Below the pieces are notes generated by a model. That model saw only the letters and a list, made by a program, of their open reading frames with translations. It did no database searches and was not told where the DNA came from. Below are positions 30,587-43,562 of a DNA stretch of 64,000 bases, in pieces (position 1 is the first letter of the stretch; each line of letters begins with the position of its first letter). The translations under genes and the position numbers were made by a program. The stretch covers positions 1,822,247-1,886,246 of the forward strand of contig JADCRB010000106.1 in the NCBI GenBank assembly GCA_021464245.1, written 5' to 3'. The DNA is from Carallia brachiata (Eukaryota > Streptophyta > Magnoliopsida > Malpighiales > Rhizophoraceae).

Positions 30587-33500
30587 TACTCCGTGCCCGC
30601 ACGAGTATAAAAGGGAAGACGACAACAAAAACAAAAACAGACTCCATGCCCACATGAATATAGAAGGTGAGACAGTAATAGCAAAAAAAGCATACTCTTT
30701 GCTTTTAATATAAAAGGCGAGACAGCAACAGCAACAAAAGCATATTACTTACCCACATGAGTATAAAAAGGAAGATGACAACAACAACAAAAACAAATTC
30801 CTTGCCCGAACGACCTTATAAGGCGAGACAGTAGGAACAACAAAAGCAGACTCCTTATCCGCAAAAGTATAAAAGGCAAAAAATACAACAACAAAAGTAT
30901 ATTCCTTACCTGCATGAGTGTAAAAAGCGGGGCGACAACAACAGCCAAGAAGACTCCTATCTCACACGAGCATAAAGGCTAGACGGCAACGACAACAAAG
31001 GCAAATTCCTTGCAAACAAGAGTATAAAAGGTGAGACGACAACAACAAAGCATGCTGCTTGCCCGCACGAGCATAATAGGCGATACGGCAACAACAACAA
31101 AACTAGACTACTTGTCTGTACGAGTATAAAAGGCGAGATGACAACAACAGTAAAAGAATAATCGCTGTCCACATAAGTATAAAAAGGCGAGATGACAATA
31201 GTGAGGCATAATCCTTACCCACACGAGTATAAACGACGAGGTGGCAAGGCCAGAGCATACGCCTTGCCTGCACAAGTATAAAAGGGGAGACGGCAGCAGC
31301 AAAGCATACTCTATGCCTACAAGAGTATAAAAGGCGTGACGGCAATAGCAAAGCATACTCCTTACTTGCCTGAGTATAAAAGGCGAGACGGCAACAAACC
31401 ATGCATACTCCCTGCTGGCACGAGTATAAAAGGGGAGATGACAACAACAACAAAACTAGACTCGTTGCCTGCACGAGTATAAAAGGCTAGATGGCAATAG
31501 CAACAAAAGCATACTCTTTGCTCACATAAGCAAAAAAAGGCGAGACGGCAACAGCAAAGCATACTCCTTATCCACAGGAGTATTAAAGGCGAGAGGACAA
31601 CTACAACAAAACCAGACTGCTTGTTCACACGGGAATACAAGGTACAACAATGAGAGCAACAAAAGTAGACTCCTTGGCCGCAAGAGTATAAAAGGCGAAA
31701 AGTACAACAACAAAAGTATATTCCTTGCCCGCGTGAGTATAAAAGGCTAGTTGGCAACAACAACAAAGTAGACTCCTAGCCTGTACAAGTATAAAGGTGA
31801 GGCGGCAATAACAACAAAAGCATATTCTTTGCTCGCAAGAGTATAAAGGGCGAGACAGCAACAACAATGCATACTCTTTGTCTGCACGAGCATAGAAGGC
31901 GAGACGGCAGCAATAAATCATGCAGCTTGCTCGCACATGCATAAAAGGCGAGACGGCAAGAAAAACAACACCAGACTCCTTGTCCATGCGAGTATAAAAG
32001 GCGAGACGGCAACAACCGCAAAAGCATACTCACTGCTTAGATGAGTATAAAAGGCCAAACGGTAGTAGCGACGCATATTCTTTGCCCGCATAACCATAAA
32101 AGGCAAGAGGGCAATAGCAAAGCATATTTTTTAGTCTCAAGAGTATAAAAGGTGAGGTGGTAACAGCAAAGCATACTCTTTACTCGCATGAGTATAAAAG
32201 GCAAATGGCAACAACAAAACATATTGTTTGCCCGCACGAGTATAAAAGGGGAGACAACCACAACAACAAAGCCAGGCTCCTTGCCCGTACGAGTATAAAA
32301 TGTGAGACGACAACAGTAAAACATACTCCTTCCTCTCAAGAGTATAAAAAGCGAGACGGCAACCACAACACGTACTCTTGGCCCGCACGAGTACAAAAGG
32401 CAAGGTGACAATAGCAATGCATGCTCTTTACCTGCTTGAGTATAAATGGTTAGACAACAACAATAAAGCATACTCCCTTGCCTGCGTGAGTATAAAAAGT
32501 GCGACGGCAACAACAACAAAAGCATACTCGTTGCTTGCGCGAGTATGAAATGTGGGATGGAAACAACATTGCATACTCCTTGCCCACACGAATATAAAAG
32601 ATGAGATGATAATAACAAAGCATGATGCTTGCCCGCACGAGTGTAAAAGGCGAGACGAGGACAACAACAAAGCAAACTTCTAGCCTGCAGGAGTAGAAAA
32701 GGCGAGACGGCAACAATAATAAAGGCATATTACTTACCCACAAGAGTATAGAAAGCAACTAGTGGAACAACATAAGTATACCCCTCGTCTGCTTGAGTAC
32801 GAAAGGCAAGACGGCAGGAACAACAAAATCACACTCCCAGCCCGTATGAGTGTAAAAGGCGAGACAACAATAGCACAGCTTACTCCTTACCTGCATGATT
32901 GTAAAATATGAGGTAGTAAGAAGAACAACACCATACTCCTTGCTCGCACAAGGATAAAAAGCAAGACAGCAACAACAACAGAAGTATACTCATTGCCTGC
33001 AAAAGTATAAGAGGTGAATGGTACAACAACAAAAATGTACTCCTTGCCTGCACAAGGATAAAAGGCCAGACAGCAACAACAACAAAAGCATACTCCCAGC
33101 CCGCATGGGTATAAAAGACAAGATGGTAAGAACAAAGCATTCTCCTTATCCGCACGACTATAGAATGCGAGACATTAACAACAACAAAGTCAGGCTCCTT
33201 ACCTGTACGAGTATAAAAGGCAAGACTACAACAACAACAAATACAGGCTCCTTGCCCGCAAGGGTATAGAAGGCAAAAAGTACAACAACAAAAGTATACT
33301 CATTGCCTGCACGGGTATGAAAGGCGAGACAACAACAATAGCAAACTCGTCTCGTTGCCCGCATGAGCATAAAAGGCGAGGCAGCAACAGTAACACAAAC
33401 ATATTCTGCCCGCACGAGTATAAAAGATGAGACGGTAACAGCAAAGCATACTTCTTACTGCTTACCCGCATGAGTATAAAATGCGAGATGACAACAAACC

Positions 33501-36500
33501 AAACACCTAGCCTGTAGGTTTATAAAACACAGGATAGCAACAACAATACAAGCGTACATTTCGCACGTAAGAGTTTAAAAGGTGACAAGGACGGCAATAA
33601 ACGTATACTCCTCGCCCATCTGAGCATAAAAGGCGAAACGTCACCAACAACAAAACCAGACTCTTTGCCCTCAAGAGTATGAAAGGCAAGACACCAACAC
33701 CAACAAAAGCAGGCTCCTGCCCACAAAAGTATAAAAGACGAAAAGTAGAACAACAAAAGTATGCTCATTGCTCGAACGAATATAAAGGCGGGACAACAGC
33801 AATAGCAAAGCAGACACCTGGCCCACATGAGTATAATAGGCGAGACGGTAACATTAACAAATGGATATACCTTGACCACATGAGTATAAATGGGGATACG
33901 ACGATAGCAAAGCATACCCCTTACTCCTTACCTACACTAGTGTAAAAGCTGAGATAGCAACAACAATAAAGTAGACTCCTAGCCTGAATGAGTATAAAAG
34001 GTGAAACAGCAACAACAACAAAAGTGGACTTTTTGCACGTAAGAGTATAAAAGGCGACAAGTAAAATAACAAAAGTATACTTCTCGACCGCCCGAGTATA
34101 AAAGGTGAGACGACAACAATAACAAAACTAGACTCCTTACCAGCATGAGTACAAAAGACGAGACGACAACGAAAACAAAAGTGGACATCTTGGTTGCAAG
34201 AGTATAAAATACGACAAGTACAACAAATAAAACTTTACGCCTCGCCTGCTAGGTTATAAAAGGCTAGAATGCAACAACGACAAAACCATACTCCTTTCCC
34301 GCATAAGTATAAAAAGCGTGACAGCAACGACTACAAAAGTAGATTGTTTGCCTGAAAGTGTATAAAAGGTGAAAAGTACAACAACAAAAGTATACTCCTT
34401 TGCCCGCACGAGTGTAAAAGGCAAGACGACAACAATAGCAAGGCAGACTCCTAGCCTGCACGAATAAACAAGGCAAGACAACAACAATAACAAAGGTATA
34501 CTGCTCACTCAGACGAGTTTAAAAGGCGAGAAGGCTACAACAAAGCATACTTCTCACTCTTTGCCTGCACGAGTATGAAAGGCTAGATGGCTACAGTAAC
34601 AAAACTACACTCCTTGCCTATATGACTATAAAAAATGAGACAGCAACAACAAAGCATGCTACTTGCCTGCACGAGTGTAAAAGGCAAGACGGCAACAACA
34701 ACAAAGCATGACTCCTTGGCTACAAGAGTATAAAAGGCAACAAATACACAAGGTGACAAGCATACTCCTTGCCCACAAAATTATACTCCTTACCTACCAA
34801 AGTATAAAAGGTGAGACGACAACATCAACAAAACCAGACTCGTTGCCAGCACGAGTATAAAACGCGAGACAACAAGAACAACATAAGCAGACTTCTTGCC
34901 CAAAAGAGTATAAAAGGCGACAAGTACAACAATAAAAGTATACTCCTCTCTCGCCTGGGTATAAAAGGTAAGATGGCAACAACAACAAAACCAAACTCCT
35001 TGCCCGCATGAGTATAAAAGGCGAGACAGCAACAACAGCAAAAGTAGACTCTTTTTTCGCTCATGTATGAAAAGCAAAAAGTACAAGAACAAAATTAATC
35101 CTTGCCTGCACGAGTATAAAAGGTGAGACGGCAACAATAGCAAAGCAGACTCCTAGTCTGCATGAGTATAAAGGCGAGACAACAAGCACAGGAAAATAGA
35201 CTTCTTGCCTACAAGAGTATAAAGGCGAGAGACAGCAACAACAAGGCATATTCCTTGTCTGCATGGGTATAAAAAGCGAGATGGCAACAACAAAGCATGT
35301 TGGTTGCCTGCACGAGTATAAAAGGCGAGAGGGCAACAACAACAAAACAAGACTCCTTATCCATACGAGTATAAAAGGCGAGGCGGTAAGAACAACAAAC
35401 GCATACTCGTTGTCCACACAAGTATAAAAAGGGAGACGACAATAGCGAGGCATACTCCTTACCCGCGTGAGTACGAACGACGAGATGGCAAGAACAAAGC
35501 ATACTTCTTGCCTGTGTGAGTATAAAAGGCATCACGACAACAACAACAAAGGTGAACTCCTTGCCCACAGGAGTATAAAGCAAGACAAGTACATAAGGTG
35601 ACAAGCATACTGTTTGCCCACCAAAGTATACTCCTTGCCTGCCCAAGCATAAAAGTTGAGACAGCAACATCAACAAAACCAAACTTCTTTCCCACATGAG
35701 TATAAAACACGAGACGGCAAAAACAACAAAGGTAAACTTCTTGCCCACAAGAGTATTAAAGGTAGCAAGTACAACAACAAAAGTATACTCCTCTCTCATC
35801 CAAGTATAGAAGGCAAGACAACAACGACTACAAAACCAGACTCCTTGCCCACACGAGTATAAAAGACAAGATAGCAAAAACAACAAAAGGATACTCTTTG
35901 CTCGCACGAGCGTAAAAGGCGAGATGGTAACAACAAAACATGCTGCTTGCCTATACTAGTATAAAAGGCGAGACAGCAACATCAACAAAAACAGACTCCT
36001 GGGCTGCACGAGTATAAAAGGCGAGATGGTAACATCAACAAAATTAGGCTCCTTGCTTGCTAGAGTATAAAATGCGAGACGACAAAAACAACAAAGCAGA
36101 CTTCTTGCCTGGAAGAGTATAAAAGGCGACGTACAACAACAAATGTATACTCCTCGCCTGCCCGAGTATCAAAGGTGAGATGGCAACAACAACAAAATTA
36201 GACTCCTTGCCTGCATGAGTATAAAAGGAGAGATAGCAACAACAACAAAAATAGACTCCCTACATGTGCATGTATAAAAGGCGAAAAGTACAAGAACAAA
36301 ATTGTACTCCTTGCCCGCACGAGTATAAAAGGTAAGACGACAACAATAGCAAAGCAGACTCTGAGGCCGCATGAGTATAAAAGGCAAGATGGAAACAATA
36401 ACAAAAGCATACTCTTTAATCATTACCAGCACGAGTATAAAAAGCGAGATGCCAACGAAAACAAAACTAGACTCTTTGCCCGGGTAATTATAAAAGGTGA

Positions 36501-39500
36501 GACAGCAACAATAACAAAAGTAGACTCCTTGCCCGTGCGTGTATAAAAGGCAAAATGTACAACAACAAAAGCACACTCCTTGCCTGCACGAGTATAAAAG
36601 GCGAGACGACAACAATAACAAAGCAGACTCCTAGCCCGCATGAGCATAAAGGGCGAGATGCCAATAATAACAAAAGCATACTCCTTGCTCGAACGCGTAT
36701 AAAAGGCAGGAAGGCAACAATAACAAATGTAGACTCTTTGCCTGCGAGAGCTTAAAAGGCGAGACAGTAACTACAAAACATACTACTTGCCCGCACGAGT
36801 AAAAAAGACGAGACGACAACAACAAAGTATACTACTTGCCCGCACGAGTATAAAAGGCAAGACGACAACAACAACAAAACCAGACTACTTGCCCGTACGA
36901 CTATAAAAGGTGAGATGGCAACAACAGTAATATCGTACCCCCTGCCCGCACGATCGTTAAAGGCTAGACGAGGACAATATGGCATAGTCTTTGCCCACGC
37001 GACTGTAAAAGGCGAGACGACAACAACAAAGCATGCTGCTTGCTTGCATGAGTATAAAAGACGGGATGGCAACAACAAAAAAACCAGACTTCTTGCCCGT
37101 AAGAGTATAAAAGGCGACAAGTACAACAACAAAAGTATACTGCTCACTTGCCCGAGTATAAAGGGCGAGACGGTAACAACAATAAAACTAGACTCCTTGC
37201 CTGCGCGAGTATATAAAAGGTGAGATGACAAAAACAGCGAATCAGAATAAGTTCAAAACAAAAGTATACTCCTTCCCTACACGAGTATAAATGGCGAGAC
37301 GACAATAACAGCAAATCAGACTCCTAGCATGCACGAGCATAAAAGGCAAGACAACAACAGAGCATGCTCCTTGCCCGCACAAGTATTAAAGGCGGGGCAG
37401 CAATTATAACAAAGCAGACACCTAGCCCGTTCGAGTAAAAAAGGTGAGACGGCAACAACAACAAAAGCAGACTCCTTACCCGCAAGAGTATATACAGCGA
37501 CAAGTTCGACAACATGAGTATACCCCTCGCCTGCCAAAGTATGAAAAACGAGACAACAACAATAACAAAACTAGACTCTTTCTTGTACGAGTATAAAAGT
37601 TGAAACATCAACACTGACAATAGCATACTCCCAGCCCACACGGATATAAGAGACAGGACGACAACAAGAAAGTGTACTCCTTATCCGTACGATTATAAAA
37701 TGTGAGATGGTAACAACAACAAACCAAACTCCTTGCCCGTACGAGGATAAAAGGTGAGACAACAACAATAGAAGTAGACTCCTTGCTCGTAGGAGTATAA
37801 AATGTAAAAAGTACAATAACAAAAGTATACTCCTTTCCCACATGAGTAAAAAAGGCAAGATGACAACAATAGCAAAGCAGACTCTTTGTCTGCATGAGTA
37901 TAAAAGGCAGGACGACAACAACAACAAAAGCAGACTCTTTGCTCGCAAGAGTATAAAAGCGACAAGCATGACAACAAAAGTATACTCCTCGCCCGCCCAA
38001 GTATAAAAGGCGAGACAACAACATCAACAAAACCAAACTGTTTGCCTGCACGAGTATAAAACATGAGATGGCAAGAGCAAGAAAAGCAGACTTCTTGCTC
38101 GCAAGAGCATTAAAGGCGACAAGTACAACAACAAAAGTATACTCTTTTACGGCCCGAGCATAGAGGGCAAGGATGGCAACAATAGCGAAAGTATTGTCCT
38201 TGCCCGCAAGAATATAAAAGGCAAAAAGTTCAAAAACAAAAGTATACACCTTGCCCGAACAAGTATAAAAAGGCGAGACGGCAACAACAGCAAAGCCGCC
38301 TCTTAGGCCGCATGAGTATAAAAGGCAGGATGGCAACAACAACAGAAACAGACTCTTTGCCCACAAGAGGATAAAAAGCTACAAGCACGACCACAAAAGC
38401 ATACTCCTCGCCCGCACAAGTATAAAAGGCGAGAGACAACATCGACAAAACCAGACTCCTAGCCGCACGAGTATAAAACGTGAGATGGCAAGAACAACAA
38501 AAGCAGACTTCTTGCCCGCAAGAGTATTAAAGGCAACAAGTAAAACAAGAAAAGTATACTCCTCTCCAGCCTGAGTATAAAAGGCGAGACGACGATAACA
38601 ACAACACTAAACTCCTTGCTTACACGAGCATAAAAGGTAAGACAGTAACAACAACAAAAGTATACTCATTGCCCGCACGAGTATAAAAGGCGAGACGACA
38701 ACACCAAAGCATGCTGTTTGCCTGGACAAGTATAAAGGCGAGACGACGACATCAACAAAAACAGACTCCTTGCCCGGGCGAGTATAGAATGTGAGATAGA
38801 AACATAAATAAAAGTAAATTCTGTATCGCTCAAGTATAAAATGCAAGACAACAAGAACAACAAAAGCAGACTTCTTGCTCGTAAGAGTATAAAAGGCAAC
38901 AAGTGCAACAACAAAAGTATACTCCTCACTTGCCTGAGTATAAAAGGTGAGATGGCAACAACAACAAAACCAGACTGCTTGCCTGCATGAGTGTAATAGG
39001 TGAGACCACAACAGTAACAAAAGTAGACTCCTTGCCTAAATGGTGAAAAGGATAATAACAAAAGTATGCTCCTTGCCCACACGAGTATAAAAGGCGAGAT
39101 AGCAACAATAGCAATGCAGACTCCTAGCCTATATGAGAATAAAAGGCGAGATGGCAATAATAAGAAAAGCATACTCCTTACTATAAAAGGCAAGAAGCAA
39201 CAACAACAAAAGTAGATTCTTTGCCCATAATAGTTTAAAAGGCGAGACAGCAACAACAAAGGATACTCCTTGCCCGCACGAGTAAAAATGGTGAGACGAT
39301 AGCAACAAAGCCCGCGACTTGCCTGCGCATGAGTGTAAAAGACGAGACGGCAACATCAACAAAACTAGACTATTCGCCTGTACGAGTATAAAAGGCTAAG
39401 CGACAACAACAACAAAAGCATACTCCTTACCCGCACAAGTGTTAGAGGCTCGTCGAGAATAGCGTAGCATGATCGTTGCTTGTGCGAGTATAAAAGGCGA

Positions 39501-42500
39501 TTCGGCAACAATAAAGCATGCTGCTTGCCTGCATGATTATAAAAAGTGAGATGGCAACAACAACAATACCAGACTCGTTGCCCCAAGAGTATAAAAGGCG
39601 ACAAGTATAAGAACAAGAGGGTACTACTCACCCACTGAGTATAAAAGGTGACACGACAAAAACAATAAAGCTAGACTCCTTACCCTCAAGAGTATAAAAG
39701 GTAAGACAGCAACGATAGCAAAAGTAGTGTCCTTGCCCGAAAGAATATAAAAGGCAAAAAGTTAAAAAAAATTTATGCTCCTTCCCCGCACGAGTATAAA
39801 TGACGAGTCGGTAGTAACAACAAAGTAGACTCCTAGCACGCATGATTAAAAAAGGCAATAGGGCAAAAACAAAGCATACACCTTGCCTGCACGAGTATAA
39901 AAGGTGAGACAGCAGCAGTAACAACAAAACCAATGCATGCTCATTGCCCTCGCGAGCATAAAAAGCAAGATGATAACAACAACAAAACCAGACTCCTTGC
40001 CCGTACGAGTATAAAAAGTCAGACAGAAATAACAGCAAAAGCATTGTTTTTTCTCACAGGAGTCAAAAAGTCGAGATGACAATAGCAAAGCATACTCCTC
40101 GTTGTCACAAGTATAAAAGGCAAGACGGCAACAACAAAGCCTGCTCCTTGCCGCATGACTATAAAAGGTGAGACAACAGTAACAACGAAACCACTCTTCG
40201 TGCCTGTACGAGTATAAATGACGATGCGGCAACAACAACCAAAGCCGACTCCGTGCCCACAGGAGTATAAAACGTGAGGTGGCAACAACATTGCATACTT
40301 TTTGCCCGCACAAGTACAAAAGGCAAGACGCAACAATAAAGCATGCTGATTGCTAGCATGAGTATAAAAGGCAAGTCGGCAACAACATTCCATACTTTTC
40401 GCCAGCAAAAGTATAAAAAGCAAGACACAACAATAAAACATGCTGCTCGCCAGCATGAGTATGAAGGGCGAGTCGACAACAACAACAAAACTTGACTCCC
40501 TGCCCTTATGAGTATAAAAGACGAGATGAGAACAATAAGAAAAATGTAATCCCAGCCCACACTAATATAAAAAATAAAATGGTAACAGCAAAGCATACTC
40601 CTTACCCGCACGACTGTAAAAGGCGAGATAACAACAACAATAAAAGTAGGCCTCACTGCCCACAAAAGGATAAATGGTGAAAAGCACAATAACAAAAGTA
40701 CACTCCTTGCCCGCACAAGTATAAAAGACGAGATGGCAACAATAACAAAAGCAAACTCCTTGCCACGCGAGAATAAAGGGCTGGAAACTATAAAGGATAC
40801 TCTTTACTCATTGCTCGCACTTGTATAAAAAGCGAGATGCCAACAATAACAAAACTAGACTCTTTGCCTACACAAGTATAAAGGGTGAGAAAACAACAAC
40901 ACCAAAAGTAGACTCCTTCCACGTAAGAGAATAAAAGGCAACAACTACAACAAAAAAAGTATACTCCTTACCCAGACGACCATAAAATACGAGACGACAA
41001 CAACAACAGAGCAGACTCCTTGCTAGCATGAGTATAAAAGCCAAAATGGCAACAAGAAGAAAAGCAGACTTCATGCCCGTGAGAGTATAAATGCGACAAG
41101 TACAACAACAGAAGCATACTTGCTACCCACAATAGCATAAAAGGCAGGACAGCAACAACGGCAAAGTAGACTCTTAGTCTGCACGAGTATAAACGACGAG
41201 ACAACAACAACGACAAAAGCAGACACCTTGAATGTAAGAGCATGAAAGGCAACAAGTGCAACAGCAAAAGCATACTCTCCGCCCACCCAAGTATAAAAGG
41301 CAAGATAACAACAACAACAAAACTAGACACCTTGCTCACACGAGTATAAAAGGTGAGATGGCAACAATAGCCAAAGTAGACTCCTTGCCTGCAAGAACAT
41401 AAAAGGCAAAAGGTATAAAAAAAACTAAACTCTTTGCTCGCACGAGTATAAAAGGTGAGACAGTACCAACAACAAAGTAGATACCTAGCGCTCGCGAGAA
41501 TAAAAGGCGAGACTACGACGACAACAAAAACAAACCCCTTGTGCCTGCAAGAGTATAAAAGGCGAGACAGCAACAACAAAGCATACTCCTTCCATGCGCA
41601 ACTAGAAATGGCTAGATGGGTACGAAAAAGCATGCTGCTTGCCTGCACGAGTATAAAAGGCGAAACGGCAGCAACAAGGCATATTCTTTGCCCGCAAGAG
41701 TATAAAAGGCAAGCCGACAACAACAAAGCATGCTCCTTACCTGCACGAGTATAAAAGGAAAAACAGCAACAACAATGCATATTCTTTGCCCGCATGAGTA
41801 TAAAAGGCGAGCTGACAACATCAAAGCATGCTCCTCGCCTGCATGAGTATAAAAGGCGAGACGAGAACAACAACAAAAGCATTGCTCTTTGCCCACACAA
41901 TTGTAAAAGGTAAGACAACAACAACAACAAACGCATGCTCTTTGCCCATAGGAGCGCAAAAAGCGAGACGGCAACCGCAAAGCATACTCTTTGCTCGAAC
42001 GAGTATAAAAGATGAGACATCAACAACAAGAAGACCAGACTCCCTGCCTGTACTAGTACAAATTGTGAGACGACAACACCAACAAAAGCTGATTCCTTGC
42101 CCGTAAGAGTATAAAAGGCGTGACGGCAACAACAAAGTATGCTCTTTTCTGACGCAAGTATACAAGGTGTGACGGCAATAACAACAAAACCAGACTCTTT
42201 GCTCGTGCAAGTATAAAAGGCAAGACGGCAATAACAGCAGCAGCATACTCTCAGCTCGTACGAGCACAAAAGGTGAGAGGGCAACATCAAAGTTTACTCC
42301 TTGCCCGCAAGAGCATAAAAGCCAAGCCAGCAACACCAAAGCATACTCCTTAGCTGCAAGAGTTTTCAAGGCGAGATGGCAGCAACGAATGCTCCTTGCC
42401 TGCAAGATCATAAAAGGCGAGATGGCAGGAACAATAAAGCAGACTCTTAGCCCGCACGAGCATAAAATACGAGACTGCAACCACAACAAAAGCAGACTCC

Positions 42501-43172
42501 TTGCCCACACGATACAAGGGACGAGACAGTAACAACAACAAAACCAGACTCCTTACCTGTGCTAGTGTCAAAGGCAAGATGGAAACAACAGCAAAAGTAG
42601 CCTCATTCCCTTCCAGACTATATAAGGTGAAAAGTACGACAACAAAAGTTTACGCCTAGCCCGCACTAGTATAAAATGTGGGATGACAACAACAGCAAAA
42701 CTAGACTCCTTGCCCGCATGAGCATAAAAGGCAAGACGGAAACAACAACAAAAGCAGACTCCTTGCACGCAGGAGTACAAAAAAGGGAAATGTACAACAA
42801 CAAATATATGCTCCTCGTCCACCCGAGCATACTCTTTGCCCACACGGGTAGAAAAGGCGACACGGCGACAATAAAGTATACTCCTTGCCAGCACGAGTAT
42901 AAAAGGCGAGACGAGAACAACAAAGCATCTTCCTTGCCTGCACGAGTATAAAAGGTAAGACAGCGACAACAACAAAACCAGACTCCTTGCCCGTAAGAGT
43001 ATAAAAGGCGAGACAACAACAACAAAGCATACTCTTTGCCAGCATGAGGATAAAATATGAGATGACAACAACAAAGCATACCCCTTACCCACGGGAGTAT
43101 AAAAGGCGAGACGACAGCAATAAGGAATGCTCCTTGACCAGCCGAGTATAAAAAGTGAGATGGCAAGAACAG
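30587..43172 (+). repeat. Satellite block 3 (~12.6 kb)
   Basis: Plus-form satellite of the same family. It begins inside the protease of element E, in antisense orientation relative to that element, and ends at a 25S rRNA fragment. Both monomer classes occur. Tracts with rare variants (CAAGCATACTC with ACATCAACAAAACC, near 34760, 35610, 37990, 38410 and 38740) suggest several short-range duplications. No rRNA, tRNA or protein gene is visible in it. The longest open frame (40968-42290, minus) is a repeat artefact. Confidence 0.93.
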
Positions 43173-43560
43173 GACGGTGGTCATGGAAATCGAAATTCGC
43201 TAAGGAGTGTGTAACAAATAACCTGCTAAAGCGCGCGACCAACACCTGGCCGTCGGGGCAAGGGCTAGGCCTCAATGAGTAGGAGGGCGCGGCGGTCGCT
43301 GCAAAACTCTGGGCGGAGTGGCCGTCAGTACAGATCTTGGTGGTATTAGCAAACATTCAAATGAGACCTTTGAAGGCCAAAAAGGGGAAAGGTTCCATGT
43401 GAACGGCACTTGCACATGGTTAAAATTCCCGAACCAGGACGCGGCGGCTGACGGCAACGTTAAGGAGTTCGGATACGTCGGTGGGGGCCTCAGGAAGAAT
43501 TATCTTTTCTGTTTAATAGCCTGCCCACCCTGGAAATGACTTAGTCGGAGGTAGGGTCTA
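43173..43560 (+). rRNA. 25S rRNA internal fragment with deletions, embedded in satellite
   Basis: Plus-strand large-subunit rRNA: CGGTGGTCATGGAAATCG, CGCTAAGGAGTGTGTAACAA, CGACCAACACCTGGCCGTCG, AGGAGGGCGCGGCGGTCGCT, CAGATCTTGGTGGTATTAGC, CATGTGAACGGCACTTGCAC and AGTTATCTTTTCTGTTTAA-type words. Compared with plant 25S it lacks about 30 nt after GTGTAACAA, some after CAAAACTCT, and roughly 75 nt after GCACATGG. The pieces that remain are well kept and CpG-rich. It ends two bases before an N. Confidence 0.93.
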
Positions 43561-43561
43561 A

Positions 43562-43562
43562 N
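43562..43562. other. Single ambiguous base (N) at the 25S/satellite border
   Basis: The only N I noticed in the window sits exactly where the 25S fragment meets a satellite higher-order repeat. It may mark a collapsed or joined repeat in the assembly, so this junction is less secure than the others. Confidence 0.9.

Noticed and set aside
40968..42290. Long minus-strand open reading frames in the satellite (also 45148-46104, 45552-46523, 7763-8530 and others) as membrane-protein genes
   Set aside because: They follow the satellite monomer, occur in several frames over the same DNA, have no start or stop context that repeats, and encode only the translated repeat. The 51-bp period explains the openness.
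43318..43539. Small plus-strand protein-coding frame
   Set aside because: It lies wholly inside recognisable 25S rRNA sequence.
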